64,000 nucleotides of DNA from Algoriphagus zhangzhouensis (GCF_900148515.1 NZ_FRXN01000006.1:186001-250000); one strand, 5' to 3'; numbered from the stretch's first letter, positions 25,446-34,450 are shown. Numbers and translations are program-made. The notes: generated from the sequence alone by a model not told the origin.

Positions 25446-26858
25446 ATGAACCACGTAAAATATCCGATTCTGACTACCTACCGAAAGCGTCTGGCAGATA
25501 CGATCACTCCGGTGAGTATCTATTTGCAGATTAGGGATCGTTTCGCCAATCCGATTTTATTGGAAAGTTCAGATTACCATGGTCAGGAAAACAGCTATTC
25601 CTATATCTGTTTTAATCCTTTGGCTACTTTTCAATTCAACAATGGGGAAGTGACTGAAAAGCTTCCTGATGGAAAAGAGGTTTCCTATGAAGTCTCTGCC
25701 AAAAATCGACTCATGGATGCTTTGAGGGCTTTTGGAAATAAGTTTGATCCAACTCCTGACAAGTTCAAGTTCAGCACCAATGGCCTTTTTGGCTATATCC
25801 AATATGATACGGTAGGATGGTTTGAGGATATCAAGCTGACCAAAACTGAGCCTACGGAGGTTCCGATGATGTGGTACTCCATGTACCAGAATATCATTGT
25901 AGTGGATCATTTTAAAAATGAGTTGCATTTGTTCGAGCACAGAGTAGCTGGTGCTGAAAATCCTGAGTACATGGATGAAATTGAACAATTGCTGATCAAT
26001 AAGAATATTCCGACTTATTCCTTTAAGAAGGTAGGAGAGGAAGTTTCGAATTATACAGATGAGGAATTTTTGAAAATCCTTAATCAGGGTAGAGAGCATT
26101 GCTTCCGTGGTGACGTATTTCAGATAGTCCTTTCCAGAAGATTCACGACGGAATTTAAAGGGGATGAATTCAATGTTTACAGAGCACTTCGTTCAGTAAA
26201 TCCATCCCCATATCTATTCTACTTTGATTATGGTTCTTTCAAAGTATTTGGTAGTTCTCCAGAGGCTCAAATCGTAGTTAAAAACAAAACGGCCACGATT
26301 TATCCAATAGCAGGAACCTTTAGAAGAACAGGGAATGATCAGGATGATGCCGCATTGGCCAGAAAGCTTTACGATGATCCGAAAGAAAATTCAGAGCATG
26401 TGATGTTGGTGGATCTGGCCAGAAATGACTTATCAAGATCCTCAGATGTGGTCAAGGTTGATGTATTCAAAGAGATTCAATACTACTCACACGTGATTCA
26501 CTTGGTTTCAAAAGTTACCGGACATCTTCCGGAAGGTGCAAACCCACTTCAACTAGTGGCTGATACATTCCCAGCAGGAACCTTGTCTGGCGCACCGAAA
26601 TACAGAGCAATGGAGCTGATTGATGAATTGGAAAATGTCAGCAGACAGTTTTATGGCGGAGCCATCGGTTATTTAGGATTCAATGGCGATTTCAATCATG
26701 CAATTTTGATTAGATCCTTTGTTTCTGAGAACAATAAACTTCGATTCCAAGCGGGAGCGGGTGTGGTAGCCAAATCTTCCATCCCTTCAGAACTTCAGGA
26801 AGTAGCAAATAAATTAGAGGCCTTGAGAGTAGCTCTTCGAGCGGCGGAAGGGATATGA
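25446..26858 (+). CDS. trpE: anthranilate synthase component I
   Basis: A 470-residue protein with the Anth_synt_I_N domain (about 15-150) and the chorismate-binding domain (about 200-465). Chorismate-site motifs are intact: FGSSPE, YPIAGTFRRTG, LVDLARNDLSR and FPAGTLSGAPKYRAMELI. It converts chorismate and glutamine-derived ammonia to anthranilate with TrpG, the first committed step to tryptophan, in the cytoplasm. First structural gene of trpEGDCFBA, 78 bp after the leader-peptide stop and behind the attenuator. TrpG follows 31 bp later. Ser-rich feedback motifs were not resolved. Confidence 0.96.
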   Translation: MNHVKYPILTTYRKRLADTITPVSIYLQIRDRFANPILLESSDYHGQENSYSYICFNPLATFQFNNGEVTEKLPDGKEVSYEVSAKNRLMDALRAFGNKFDPTPDKFKFSTNGLFGYIQYDTVGWFEDIKLTKTEPTEVPMMWYSMYQNIIVVDHFKNELHLFEHRVAGAENPEYMDEIEQLLINKNIPTYSFKKVGEEVSNYTDEEFLKILNQGREHCFRGDVFQIVLSRRFTTEFKGDEFNVYRALRSVNPSPYLFYFDYGSFKVFGSSPEAQIVVKNKTATIYPIAGTFRRTGNDQDDAALARKLYDDPKENSEHVMLVDLARNDLSRSSDVVKVDVFKEIQYYSHVIHLVSKVTGHLPEGANPLQLVADTFPAGTLSGAPKYRAMELIDELENVSRQFYGGAIGYLGFNGDFNHAILIRSFVSENNKLRFQAGAGVVAKSSIPSELQEVANKLEALRVALRAAEGI

Positions 26859-26889
26859 ACTTTCCAACTGATATAAAAAAGAAAAAAAG

Positions 26890-27456
26890 ATGCGAATTCT
26901 CGTTCTAGATAATTACGATTCCTTTACATACAACCTTGTCTACATAGTCAGGCAACTAGGTTATGGTGATCAAATGGACGTCATCAGAAATGACAAAATC
27001 ACGGTGGAGGAAGTTGATAAATACGACAAAATCCTTCTTTCCCCGGGACCTGGGATTCCTTCTGAAGCGGGAATTATGCCAGAGCTGATCAAAACCTATG
27101 CTGCAACCATGTCTATTTTGGGTGTTTGTTTAGGACATCAAGCAATAGGAGAAGCTTTTGGAGGAAGTTTGATAAACTTGGCGGAAGTCCTTCATGGAGT
27201 GGCATCTCAAGTGAAAGTGGAAAAAGATCTTTTATTTGAAGGTGTTCCAGAATCATTTGCCATTGGAAGATACCATTCTTGGGTAATCAATGAAGGAGAT
27301 TTGTCTCCGGAATTAGAAGTGATTGCAAGGACACCAGATCAGCAAATCATGGCAGTGAGACACAAACAATTTGCTGTCAGAGGAGTTCAGTTTCACCCGG
27401 AAAGTATCCTGACTGAAAACGGAATTAAAATAATTCAAAATTGGATTGAATCTTGA
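26890..27456 (+). CDS. trpG: anthranilate synthase component II (glutamine amidotransferase)
   Basis: A 188-residue class I glutamine amidotransferase. The oxyanion segment is LLSPGPGIPSEAG, the nucleophile Cys is in GVCLGHQAIGEAFGG (about residue 79), and the His-Glu pair is in VQFHPESI. It supplies ammonia from glutamine to TrpE. It is separate rather than fused to TrpE or TrpD. A PabA role in folate synthesis is also possible, since such subunits can be shared; context favours TrpG. Confidence 0.95.
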   Translation: MRILVLDNYDSFTYNLVYIVRQLGYGDQMDVIRNDKITVEEVDKYDKILLSPGPGIPSEAGIMPELIKTYAATMSILGVCLGHQAIGEAFGGSLINLAEVLHGVASQVKVEKDLLFEGVPESFAIGRYHSWVINEGDLSPELEVIARTPDQQIMAVRHKQFAVRGVQFHPESILTENGIKIIQNWIES

Positions 27457-27486
27457 TTTGATTGAGATCACAAGACCCTGTAAATC

Positions 27487-28497
27487 ATGAAAGAAATACT
27501 TAATCACCTAATCGAGCACAAAACACTTTCTCAAGAGCAAGCGAGAGAAGTGTTGAAAAGTTTGGCCTCTGGAGTCTATAATCAATCTCAAGTTGCTGCA
27601 TTTATGACCGTTTATATGATGCGATCAATTACAGTGGAAGAACTGAGAGGTTTTAGAGAAGCAATGCTGGAATTGTGTATTCCGGTGAATATTGCAGAGT
27701 ATGACGCGATGGATCTTTGCGGTACGGGAGGAGATGGAAAAGATACATTTAATATCTCAACTCTTTCTTCATTTATTGTAGCGGGAGCTGGCCAGAATGT
27801 AGCCAAGCATGGCAATACGGGAGTTTCTTCTATCTGTGGCTCATCTAATTTGATGTCCTATTTCGGATACGAATTTACCAATGATATCAATGAAATCAGG
27901 AGGTCTTTGGACGAGGCAGGAATTTGCTTTTTGCATGCACCGCTTTTCCATCCCGCTATGAAAAATGTTGCGCCAATTCGAAAAGAATTGGGAGTGAAGA
28001 CCTTCTTCAATATGTTGGGACCAATGGTGAACCCGAGTTTTCCCGCAAAGCAAATGGTTGGTGTATTTAGCTTAGAGCTAACACGACTTTACGGGTACCT
28101 TTATCAAGAGAGCGATGCTCAATTCTCGATTGTCCATTCCTTGGATGGGTATGATGAGATTTCGTTAACAGGTGCTTTTAAAATGGTTTCCAACAGAGGT
28201 GAGAAGTTATTCCAGCCTGAGCAGATTGGTTTACCAAAGCTAAAAGCCGAGGAAATTGAAGGAGGCAAAACCATCGAGGAAACAGCCAAAATATTTGAAA
28301 GCATTCTGAAAGGCAAGGGGACAAAAGGACAGAATTCTGTGGTGATCGCGAATTCTGCGGCAGCCTTGGTGACAGCGGACGAAAATCTGGATTTTCCAGA
28401 TGCAGTAGCCAAAGCCGAAGAAGTATTGATGAGTGGAAAGGCACTTGAAGTCTTCTACGGTCTTGTCAATCCCAAAACCTCAGTTTCATTCGCCTAA
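27487..28497 (+). CDS. trpD: anthranilate phosphoribosyltransferase
   Basis: A 336-residue protein of normal length. The helical N-domain is followed by the PRPP-binding loop CGTGGDGKDTFNIST (about 78-92), the KHGNTGVSS motif and the FFNMLGPMVNP segment. It joins anthranilate to PRPP. It lies 30 bp after trpG and 9 bp before trpC in the operon. Confidence 0.95.
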   Translation: MKEILNHLIEHKTLSQEQAREVLKSLASGVYNQSQVAAFMTVYMMRSITVEELRGFREAMLELCIPVNIAEYDAMDLCGTGGDGKDTFNISTLSSFIVAGAGQNVAKHGNTGVSSICGSSNLMSYFGYEFTNDINEIRRSLDEAGICFLHAPLFHPAMKNVAPIRKELGVKTFFNMLGPMVNPSFPAKQMVGVFSLELTRLYGYLYQESDAQFSIVHSLDGYDEISLTGAFKMVSNRGEKLFQPEQIGLPKLKAEEIEGGKTIEETAKIFESILKGKGTKGQNSVVIANSAAALVTADENLDFPDAVAKAEEVLMSGKALEVFYGLVNPKTSVSFA

Positions 28498-28506
28498 TCA
28501 ACAATT

Positions 28507-29325
28507 ATGAATATTCTAGATAAAATCATCGCAGACAAGTACAAAGAGGTCGCTGATAAAAAAAGTTTGATTCCAGTCAAACTACTGGAGAAAAGCATCT
28601 ATTTCGATGGGAAAGTAGTCTCTATGAAAAAGTATGTGACTCACCCTGACAAGTCAGGAATTATTTCCGAGTTTAAAAGAAAGTCCCCTTCCAAAGGAGT
28701 AATTAATGGAGGGGCTTCTGTAGAAACAGTGAGTATCGGCTACATGCAAGCAGGAGCATCTGCTTTGTCAGTTTTGACGGATCAGGTGTATTTCGGAGGC
28801 AGCAATGATGATTTGAAAATTGCACGAAAGTTTAATTTCTGTCCGATTCTTAGAAAAGATTTCGTGGTGGATGAATACCAGATCATCGAGGCAAAATCAA
28901 TTGGTGCCGACTGTATCTTGTTGATTGCGGCAGCTTTGGAACCAGCAAAATTGAAATCCTTGGCTTATTTCGCTAAAAGCCTGGGAATGGAAGTGCTTTT
29001 GGAAGTGCACGATGGTGAAGAGTTGGAAAAAAGCATCAACGATGGAGTGGACTTGATCGGTGTGAACAATAGGAATTTGAAAACTTTCGATGTGTCGATT
29101 GAAACTTCACTTTCTTTGGTGGATGCAATTCCTGATTCATTTGTAAAAATTTCGGAAAGTGGAATTTCTGATCCGAAAACCATGGTTCAGTTGAAAAAAG
29201 CAGGTTTTGACGGGTTCTTGATTGGAGAAAATTTCATGAAATCGGCTAGACCCGAGCAAGCAGCTTACACCTTCATCAAGGAATTTAAAAAACTTCAAGC
29301 TCAGGAAGAACTAAGCAAAGTCTGA
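28507..29325 (+). CDS. trpC: indole-3-glycerol-phosphate synthase
   Basis: A 272-residue TIM barrel. Catalytic motifs are intact: SEFKRKSPSKG (Glu and Lys of the active site), ILRKDFVVDEYQ, GVNNRNLKTF and ISESGISD. It closes the indole ring from the carboxyphenylamino-deoxyribulose phosphate. The TGA stop overlaps the trpF ATG (TGATG), pointing to translational coupling. Confidence 0.95.
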   Translation: MNILDKIIADKYKEVADKKSLIPVKLLEKSIYFDGKVVSMKKYVTHPDKSGIISEFKRKSPSKGVINGGASVETVSIGYMQAGASALSVLTDQVYFGGSNDDLKIARKFNFCPILRKDFVVDEYQIIEAKSIGADCILLIAAALEPAKLKSLAYFAKSLGMEVLLEVHDGEELEKSINDGVDLIGVNNRNLKTFDVSIETSLSLVDAIPDSFVKISESGISDPKTMVQLKKAGFDGFLIGENFMKSARPEQAAYTFIKEFKKLQAQEELSKV

Positions 29326-29978
29326 TGGAGGTCAAAGTATGTGGCATGAGAGAGCCTGAAAATGTTCAGGGGCTAATTCAGGAAGTAAAGCCTGATTGGA
29401 TGGGACTGATCTTTTATGAAAAATCCCCTCGGTTTGTGCTAGATTCTTCAGCCGAAAAATTGAAAGGAGTTCCTATTAAGAAAGTTGGAGTTTTTGTCAA
29501 TGAAGAGATTGATCAAATTCTTGACAAAGTTGAAAAATTTGATTTAAAGGCGATTCAGCTTCATGGAAAGGAAAGTCCTGAAATGGTTCGTGAATTGTCC
29601 AACCAAACAGATTGTGAACTTTGGAAAGTAATCTCTGTAAAAGAGGATGTGGATTGGGGTTTATACAAAGATTACGTTCCGCATATCAACCTCTTTTTAT
29701 TTGACACCGCTACCAAAGCTCATGGTGGATCCGGTCAAAAGTTTGATTGGGAAATCTTAAAAAGTTACCCTTTTGAAAAAGGCTATTTCCTAAGTGGAGG
29801 GCTGGACGAAGAAAGTGTAGATGAAATCCTTGAATTTGCGGCACAGTCTCCACATTTAAAAGGAGTGGATTTGAACTCAAAGTTTGAGCTGTCTCCCGGA
29901 TTGAAAAACATCCAGAAACTAAGAAATTTTAAAAATCATCTGATGAATTCAGGTGCTAACAACCATAAACAAAATTAA
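29325..29978 (+). CDS. trpF: phosphoribosylanthranilate isomerase
   Basis: A 217-residue TIM barrel with the catalytic Cys near the N-terminus ([12 protein letters not shown]), [42 protein letters not shown] and the C-terminal Asp-containing GVDLNSKFE. It isomerises phosphoribosylanthranilate. The start overlaps the trpC stop by one base; trpB starts four bases after its stop. Confidence 0.94.
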   Translation: MEVKVCGMREPENVQGLIQEVKPDWMGLIFYEKSPRFVLDSSAEKLKGVPIKKVGVFVNEEIDQILDKVEKFDLKAIQLHGKESPEMVRELSNQTDCELWKVISVKEDVDWGLYKDYVPHINLFLFDTATKAHGGSGQKFDWEILKSYPFEKGYFLSGGLDEESVDEILEFAAQSPHLKGVDLNSKFELSPGLKNIQKLRNFKNHLMNSGANNHKQN

Positions 29979-29982
29979 AGCA

Positions 29983-31161
29983 ATGATAGGTGTAGACGAA
30001 AGAGGATATTATGGCAGCTTTGGAGGGGCCTTTATCCCAGAAATGCTTCATCCCAATGTGGAGGAGCTGAAAGAAAACTACGAAGCCATCATGGCATCTC
30101 CTGAATTCCAAGCTGAATTTCGGGGATTATTAAAGGATTATGTGGGGAGACCGACTCCTCTTTATTTCGCATCCAGACTTTCTGAGAAATATGGTGCAAA
30201 AGTCTATCTGAAAAGAGAAGATTTATGCCATACAGGTGCTCACAAAGTAAACAATACGATTGGCCAGATTATCCTTGCCAAGAAGTTAGGGAAAAAGCGA
30301 ATCATTGCTGAGACAGGTGCTGGTCAACACGGAGTTGCAACAGCTACAGTTTGCGCTTTGATGGGGATGGAGTGTACGGTTTATATGGGAGAGTTGGACA
30401 TCCAGCGTCAGCGTCCCAATGTGGAGAGGATGAGGATATTGGGAGCTCAGGTGATTCCTGCGACTTCAGGGTCCAAAACTTTGAAAGATGCCACAAATGA
30501 AGCAATGAGAGCTTGGATTAACAATCCGGTAGACACGCATTACATCATCGGGTCAGTGGTAGGACCGCATCCTTACCCAGAGATGGTAGCGAGATTTCAG
30601 TCTGTGATTTCTGAGGAAATTAAATGGCAATTGAAAGAGAAAGAAGGAAGAGAGAATCCGGATTTGGTGATCGCTTGTGTAGGTGGAGGTTCCAATGCTG
30701 CAGGTGCATTTTTCCATTACTATAATACTCCAGAAGTAAGATTGATTGCTGCAGAAGCTGGAGGTTTGGGAGTAGAATCAGGGAAAACAGCGGCTACCAC
30801 AGCCAAAGGAACTCCAGGTATTTTGCACGGGTCCAAAACTATTTTGATGCAGACGGAAGATGGTCAGGTTGTCGAGCCACATTCTATTTCGGCTGGATTG
30901 GATTATCCGGGAATCGGGCCTGTTCACGCACATTTGTTTGAGGTTGGCAGAGCTGAATTTGTGGCTGTTGAAGATGAAGATGCGATGAAATCAGGGATTG
31001 AGCTGAGCAGGTTGGAAGGAATTATCCCTGCAATTGAATCTGCGCATGCTTTGTATGCCTTGAATATGATCGAATACAAGAAAGATGATGTCATCGTGAT
31101 CAATCTTTCTGGAAGAGGAGATAAAGATTTGGAGACCTATATTAAGTGGGGAGGATATTGA
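29983..31161 (+). CDS. trpB: tryptophan synthase beta chain
   Basis: The ATG at 29983 ([20 protein letters not shown]) is chosen over an in-frame GTG ten codons upstream that would overlap trpF. The product is 392 residues, the usual TrpB length. The PLP lysine is in [13 protein letters not shown] (about Lys85), the phosphate loop is GGGSNAAG, and [11 protein letters not shown] is the catalytic Glu segment. It condenses indole with serine in a complex with TrpA. A 116-bp spacer with GAATT-like repeats separates it from trpA. Confidence 0.96.
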   Translation: MIGVDERGYYGSFGGAFIPEMLHPNVEELKENYEAIMASPEFQAEFRGLLKDYVGRPTPLYFASRLSEKYGAKVYLKREDLCHTGAHKVNNTIGQIILAKKLGKKRIIAETGAGQHGVATATVCALMGMECTVYMGELDIQRQRPNVERMRILGAQVIPATSGSKTLKDATNEAMRAWINNPVDTHYIIGSVVGPHPYPEMVARFQSVISEEIKWQLKEKEGRENPDLVIACVGGGSNAAGAFFHYYNTPEVRLIAAEAGGLGVESGKTAATTAKGTPGILHGSKTILMQTEDGQVVEPHSISAGLDYPGIGPVHAHLFEVGRAEFVAVEDEDAMKSGIELSRLEGIIPAIESAHALYALNMIEYKKDDVIVINLSGRGDKDLETYIKWGGY

Positions 31162-31250
31162 AGATTCGAATTAGGAATTACGAAATACGAAATTAAAAAT
31201 ATCGAATGTTGAATTTCGAATAATGAAGTTCCTCAACAAATCAAATTTTC
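31162..31250. repeat. degenerate GAATT/TACGAA repeat spacer
   Basis: The trpB-trpA gap is built from short degenerate units such as GAATTAGGAATTACGAAATAC and CGAATGTTGAATTTCGAAT. Similar strings recur at about 35862-36045, 56161-56200 and 62858-62905. No internal terminator is seen. Role unknown. Confidence 0.45.
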
Positions 31251-31277
31251 CAATTTTTCAATTGTGAATACAAAACA

Positions 31278-32051
31278 ATGAACCGGATACATACACTATT
31301 TAATACCAAGAAGGAGCGAGTTCTTTCCATTTACTTCACTGCAGGTTTTCCAAACTTAGAGGATACTGTTCCAATTATGGAAGCGATTGAAGCGGGAGGG
31401 GCAGATATTATTGAAATCGGAGTTCCTTATTCAGATCCTGTTGCGGATGGACCGACTATTCAGGATTCCAACCAGATTGCTTTGCAAAATGGGATGAGCA
31501 TGAATAAACTGTTCGAGCAATTAGTAGGTTTTCGTGCGAAAGTCCATTTGCCGGTAGTGCTGATGGGCTATTTGAACCCGATCATGCAATACGGTATGGA
31601 GGCGTTTTGTAAGAAATGTAAAGAAGTGGGAGTTGATGGTTTGATCTTACCAGATCTTCCAATGCAAGAGTATTTGGATGAATATAAAGCCCTGTTTGAT
31701 TCCTATGGTTTAGTGAATACTTTCTTGATTTCTCCGCAAACATCAGAGAAGCGAATCCGTGAGATTGATGGAAATACCGATGGATTTATCTATATGGTTT
31801 CCTCTCATTCCATTACAGGTGCTAAAAGTGGGATTTCCGAGGAGCAGATCAATTACTTCGAAAGAGTAAGAGAAATGAATCTGAAAAATCCTCGTTTGAT
31901 TGGCTTTGGGATTTCTAATTCTGAAACATTCACTACAGCTTCTAATTATAGTAACGGCGCCATCATTGGATCGGCTTTTATTAAAGTGCTGAAGAATTCT
32001 GAAAACTTGAAAGAGGATGTTCAGAGTTACATTCAGTCAGTAATAAATTGA
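31278..32051 (+). CDS. trpA: tryptophan synthase alpha chain
   Basis: A 257-residue TIM barrel. Catalytic Glu and Asp are in IIEIGVPYSDPVADGPTIQ, the substrate loop is LPDLPMQEY, and SSHSITGAKSGIS and FGISNSE bind the phosphate. It cleaves indole-3-glycerol phosphate to indole for TrpB. Last trp gene; no terminator is evident before the DAHP synthase gene 191 bp downstream, so read-through is possible. Confidence 0.95.
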   Translation: MNRIHTLFNTKKERVLSIYFTAGFPNLEDTVPIMEAIEAGGADIIEIGVPYSDPVADGPTIQDSNQIALQNGMSMNKLFEQLVGFRAKVHLPVVLMGYLNPIMQYGMEAFCKKCKEVGVDGLILPDLPMQEYLDEYKALFDSYGLVNTFLISPQTSEKRIREIDGNTDGFIYMVSSHSITGAKSGISEEQINYFERVREMNLKNPRLIGFGISNSETFTTASNYSNGAIIGSAFIKVLKNSENLKEDVQSYIQSVIN

Positions 32052-32242
32052 ATAAGAGATTAGAAGGCAAGAGAACAGAGATTGTCGAATAAAGTCTAAC
32101 CTTCAAATTTCAGATTTTAGAAATTCGCTTGAGGTGACTAAGTAGCCCGTACTTCGTAATTCATAAGTTCTAAAAAGATAATTGAGAATTAAGAGGTCAA
32201 AAACATATAAAAGTTAAATAGCCTCATAAATCATAAATAAAA

Positions 32243-33262
32243 ATGATCATACAGCTTCAACCGGATATTTCTGACAAGCAAAAAGAAAATCTGATCAATA
32301 AGGTCAATGGAATTGGCTATAAAACTACCGAAGTAAAAACCCAATTGGGGGACTATATCATCGGGATTGGAAAGAAAGAATTTGACATCCGCCAAATCGG
32401 CCAATTAGATGGGATTCAGGATATCCATATCGTTTCGGACGAATACAAGTTGGTTTCCAAAAAGTGGAAAGTAAAACCTACTTCCATTGATTTGGGAGAC
32501 AATATCTTTATCAAAGATGGAGAAATGGCTATCATCACGGGTCCGTGTTCGATTGAGTCCGAAGAGCAAATCCGTAAAGTCGTGGATCACTGTGTGAAAA
32601 ACGGGGTGAAAATGATGCGTGGAGGCGTTTTTAAGCCGAGAAGTAGCCCATATGCATTCCGTGGATTGGGACTGGAAGGTTTGAAATTATGGCATGATGT
32701 CGCTTCTGAAGCTGGAATCAAGATCGTGACAGAAGTGATGCAAACTTCCCAGATCGAAGAGATGTATCCTTATGTGGATGTGTACCAAGTAGGTGCTAGA
32801 AACTCTCAAAACTTCAACTTGTTGGATGAATTGGGGAAAGTCGACAAAGCGGTAATGATTAAAAGAGGGATTTCTGGAACCATCGAAGAGCTGCTTCAAT
32901 CAGCTGAGTATGTTTTCTCAGGGGGAAATGAAAAATTGATTCTTTGTGAAAGAGGAATCAGAACCTACGAAAAGGCATCCAGAAATACCTTGGACTTGAA
33001 TGCGATTCCGATTTTGAAAGCTAAATCCCATCTGCCGGTCATTGTAGATCCTTCTCATGGAATTGGTATCCGAGCTTATGTTCCTCAAATGGCTTTAGCT
33101 GGAGTGATGTCTGGAGCAGATGGAATCATTTACGAATCCCATGAAATTCCTGAGAAAGCTTATTCAGATGGACAGCAAACTTTGGACTTTGCACAAAGCG
33201 AAAGACTGATCTCTTGGATCAGAGAAAGCTTTGCAATGAGAAAAGGTTTTGAATTGTTGTAA
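32243..33262 (+). CDS. aroF: DAHP synthase, type I-beta with N-terminal ACT-like domain
   Basis: A 339-residue protein. Residues 1-70 form a ferredoxin/ACT-like domain as in Thermotoga DAHP synthase (MIIQLQPDISDKQKENLI). The barrel has GPCSIESEEQ, KPRSSPYAFRG, GARNSQNF, LCERGIRTYE and VDPSHGIG. It makes DAHP from PEP and erythrose-4-phosphate, the entry of the shikimate pathway. In the Thermotoga-type enzyme the N-terminal domain gives feedback inhibition by Tyr or Phe. Start region is AT-rich (ATAAATAAAA-ATG-like). It follows trpA by 191 bp and probably ends at, or is insulated by, the structure at 33410-33442. Confidence 0.93.
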   Translation: MIIQLQPDISDKQKENLINKVNGIGYKTTEVKTQLGDYIIGIGKKEFDIRQIGQLDGIQDIHIVSDEYKLVSKKWKVKPTSIDLGDNIFIKDGEMAIITGPCSIESEEQIRKVVDHCVKNGVKMMRGGVFKPRSSPYAFRGLGLEGLKLWHDVASEAGIKIVTEVMQTSQIEEMYPYVDVYQVGARNSQNFNLLDELGKVDKAVMIKRGISGTIEELLQSAEYVFSGGNEKLILCERGIRTYEKASRNTLDLNAIPILKAKSHLPVIVDPSHGIGIRAYVPQMALAGVMSGADGIIYESHEIPEKAYSDGQQTLDFAQSERLISWIRESFAMRKGFELL

Positions 33263-33268
33263 AATAGG

Positions 33269-33300
33269 CTTGTACTAAGAGACTTATCTGTGTAAATTAG
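33269..33300 (+). promoter_or_regulatory. candidate promoter of the phhA leader
   Basis: CTTG at 33269-33272, a 20-bp spacer, and TAAATTAG at 33293-33300, one mismatch from TAnnTTTG. The transcript would begin near 33305, about 14 bases before the leader ATG. Weaker than the trp promoter match. Confidence 0.4.
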
Positions 33301-33318
33301 AGCCATCATTAAAATAAA

Positions 33319-33372
33319 ATGAATCCAACACCAAGAACATTTGTACATCATTCCTACTATCATCTCCAATGA
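33319..33372 (+). CDS. candidate aromatic leader peptide upstream of phhA (17 aa)
   Basis: ATG at 33319, after the AT-rich start context TTAAAATAAA, opens MNPTPRTFVHHSYYHLQ and stops at TGA 33370-33372. Tandem Tyr codons TAC TAT lie at 33355-33360 with a Phe codon at 33340. CATTCC (33349-33354), just before the Tyr codons, can pair with GGAATG (33374-33379). Freed by a stalled ribosome, GGAATA (33380-33385) can pair with TATTCC (33417-33422) in the terminator arm. The layout fits a Tyr-sensing attenuator for the enzyme that makes tyrosine. The peptide call is inferred. Confidence 0.6.
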   Translation: MNPTPRTFVHHSYYHLQ

Positions 33373-33434
33373 TGGAATGGGAATACTATGTTTTTGAAAG
33401 AAATATTAGAAAGGCCTATTCCATCTCGGAATAG
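33369..33434 (+). CDS. second overlapping leader ORF (21 aa), uncertain
   Basis: An ATG at 33369 overlaps the first leader's stop as ATGA and opens MMEWEYYVFERN, continuing to a TAG at 33432-33434 inside the terminator stem. It carries Trp, Tyr, Tyr and Phe codons within seven codons. It could be translated by coupling, or be chance. If translated to its end the ribosome would melt the terminator, giving the opposite regulatory logic to the first leader. Confidence 0.3.
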   Translation: MMEWEYYVFERNIRKAYSISE

Positions 33435-33442
33435 GCCTTTTT
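33410..33442 (+). terminator. strong intrinsic terminator upstream of phhA (candidate attenuator)
   Basis: Perfect 13-bp stem, AAAGGCCTATTCC (33410-33422) with GGAATAGGCCTTT (33428-33440), 5-base loop, T-run 33438-33442. It lies between two short leader ORFs and phhA. It may instead be the plain terminator of the trp-aroF transcript; both roles are possible together. Confidence 0.85.
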
Positions 33443-33462
33443 CGTTTCTAGGATACCATTTG

Positions 33463-33491
33463 CCCTCCAAGGGTTTAGAACTCTTGGAGGG
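33463..33491 (+). repeat. REP-like hairpin in the phhA 5' region
   Basis: Perfect 9-bp stem CCCTCCAAG/CTTGGAGGG with an 11-base loop containing GGTTTAGAA, no T-run. It resembles the palindrome at 36816-36846 (AACCTTTGAGGTTTGG...), so it may belong to a dispersed family rather than be a regulator of phhA. Confidence 0.5.
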
Positions 33492-33535
33492 TTGGTACAA
33501 ACAAAAGAGATTTTACATAAACCCAAATAATAACA

Positions 33536-34321
33536 ATGAGACAAATGATGGAAAAACCAAAAGACTGGGTCTTTAGCGACCCCCGACTTCAGGATTTGAA
33601 GCAGGAGTATGACCAGTATACTCCAGAGGATTTCAAGGTTTGGAAAATCTTGTTTGAAAGACAAATGCCAAACCTTCCTAAGGCTGCTTCCAAAGCCTAT
33701 TTGGAAGGTGTGGAGAAAGTCGGTTTTACAGCAAATGAGATTGCCAATTTTGAGGAATTGAATCAGATTTTGGAGAAAACGACCGGTTGGGCAGTTCAGG
33801 TGGTTCCTGGATTAATCGATGATGATTTGTTCTTTGGCTTGCTGAATAACAAGCGTTTTCCATCTTCTACTTGGCTTCGCAAAATGTCCCAATTGGATTA
33901 TCTGGAAGAACCTGATATGTTTCATGATGCTTTTGCCCATATGCCTTTGCTGACTAATCAGCCTTATGTGGATTTTCTGGAAAAACTTTCAGGAATTGCC
34001 TTGAAACACATCGAAGATCCATGGGCAATCCAGTTGTTGAGCAGGATTTATTGGTTTACGATTGAATTTGGATTGATTCGTGAAGATGGAGAGTTAAAAA
34101 TATACGGTGCAGGTATACTCAGTTCGGCAGGAGAGACTAAATTTAGCCTTTCAAATGAACCGGCACATTATCCGTATGATGTCCGCAGAATTCTTAATCA
34201 GGAATACTGGAAAGATAAGTTTCAGGACAAGTATTTCGTGATTGAAAGTTACGAGCAATTGTATGAGTCTTTGCCTGAAATTCAGGAAGTACTTGTGGAG
34301 ATGGTAGGAAGCGGGAAGTAG
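33536..34321 (+). CDS. phhA: phenylalanine 4-monooxygenase
   Basis: A 261-residue bacterial aromatic amino acid hydroxylase without the ACT regulatory domain of animal enzymes. Iron ligands are His130 and His135 (FHDAFAHMP) and Glu177 (FTIEFGL). It hydroxylates phenylalanine to tyrosine using tetrahydropterin and oxygen in the cytoplasm. Its place after the trp-aroF genes suggests a biosynthetic role (making Tyr), though the family also works in Phe breakdown. A leader ORF with tandem Tyr codons and a terminator precede it. The start ATGAGACAAATGATGG is followed by other Met codons (4 and 5), so the exact start is uncertain. Confidence 0.93.
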   Translation: MRQMMEKPKDWVFSDPRLQDLKQEYDQYTPEDFKVWKILFERQMPNLPKAASKAYLEGVEKVGFTANEIANFEELNQILEKTTGWAVQVVPGLIDDDLFFGLLNNKRFPSSTWLRKMSQLDYLEEPDMFHDAFAHMPLLTNQPYVDFLEKLSGIALKHIEDPWAIQLLSRIYWFTIEFGLIREDGELKIYGAGILSSAGETKFSLSNEPAHYPYDVRRILNQEYWKDKFQDKYFVIESYEQLYESLPEIQEVLVEMVGSGK

Positions 34322-34381
34322 GAGGTTTTGAAGTTTGGATGTGGAAGTTGTAATTCTATTTATTGATAATAATTATTGACC

Positions 34382-34445
34382 GGAGACCGGAGACGGAAGA
34401 CCGAAGTATTGCACTTCCGACTTCTGTCATCTGTCTTCTGTCTCC
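34382..34445. repeat. imperfect inverted repeat of GGAGAC/GAAGAC units
   Basis: The 64-bp element is made of GGAGAC, GGAAGACCGAAG units on one side and CTTCCG, CTTCTGTC, GTCTCC units on the other, around ATTGC. Outer arms GGAGAC/GTCTCC are at 34382-34387 and 34440-34445, inner arms GAAGT/ACTTC at 34403-34407 and 34413-34417. It ends five bases before the hisH ATG and could affect its translation. Confidence 0.6.
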
Positions 34446-34450
34446 AAAAT

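Noticed and set aside
32052-32242. A third leader/attenuator before the DAHP synthase gene
   Set aside because: No short ORF with aromatic codons and no stem followed by a T-run could be found there.
33388-33576. 62-codon plus-strand frame before phhA
   Set aside because: It runs through the terminator hairpin and the REP-like palindrome and overlaps the phhA start out of frame.
34376-34450. N-terminal extension of HisH
   Set aside because: It would translate the inverted repeat; the family start is the ATG at 34451.
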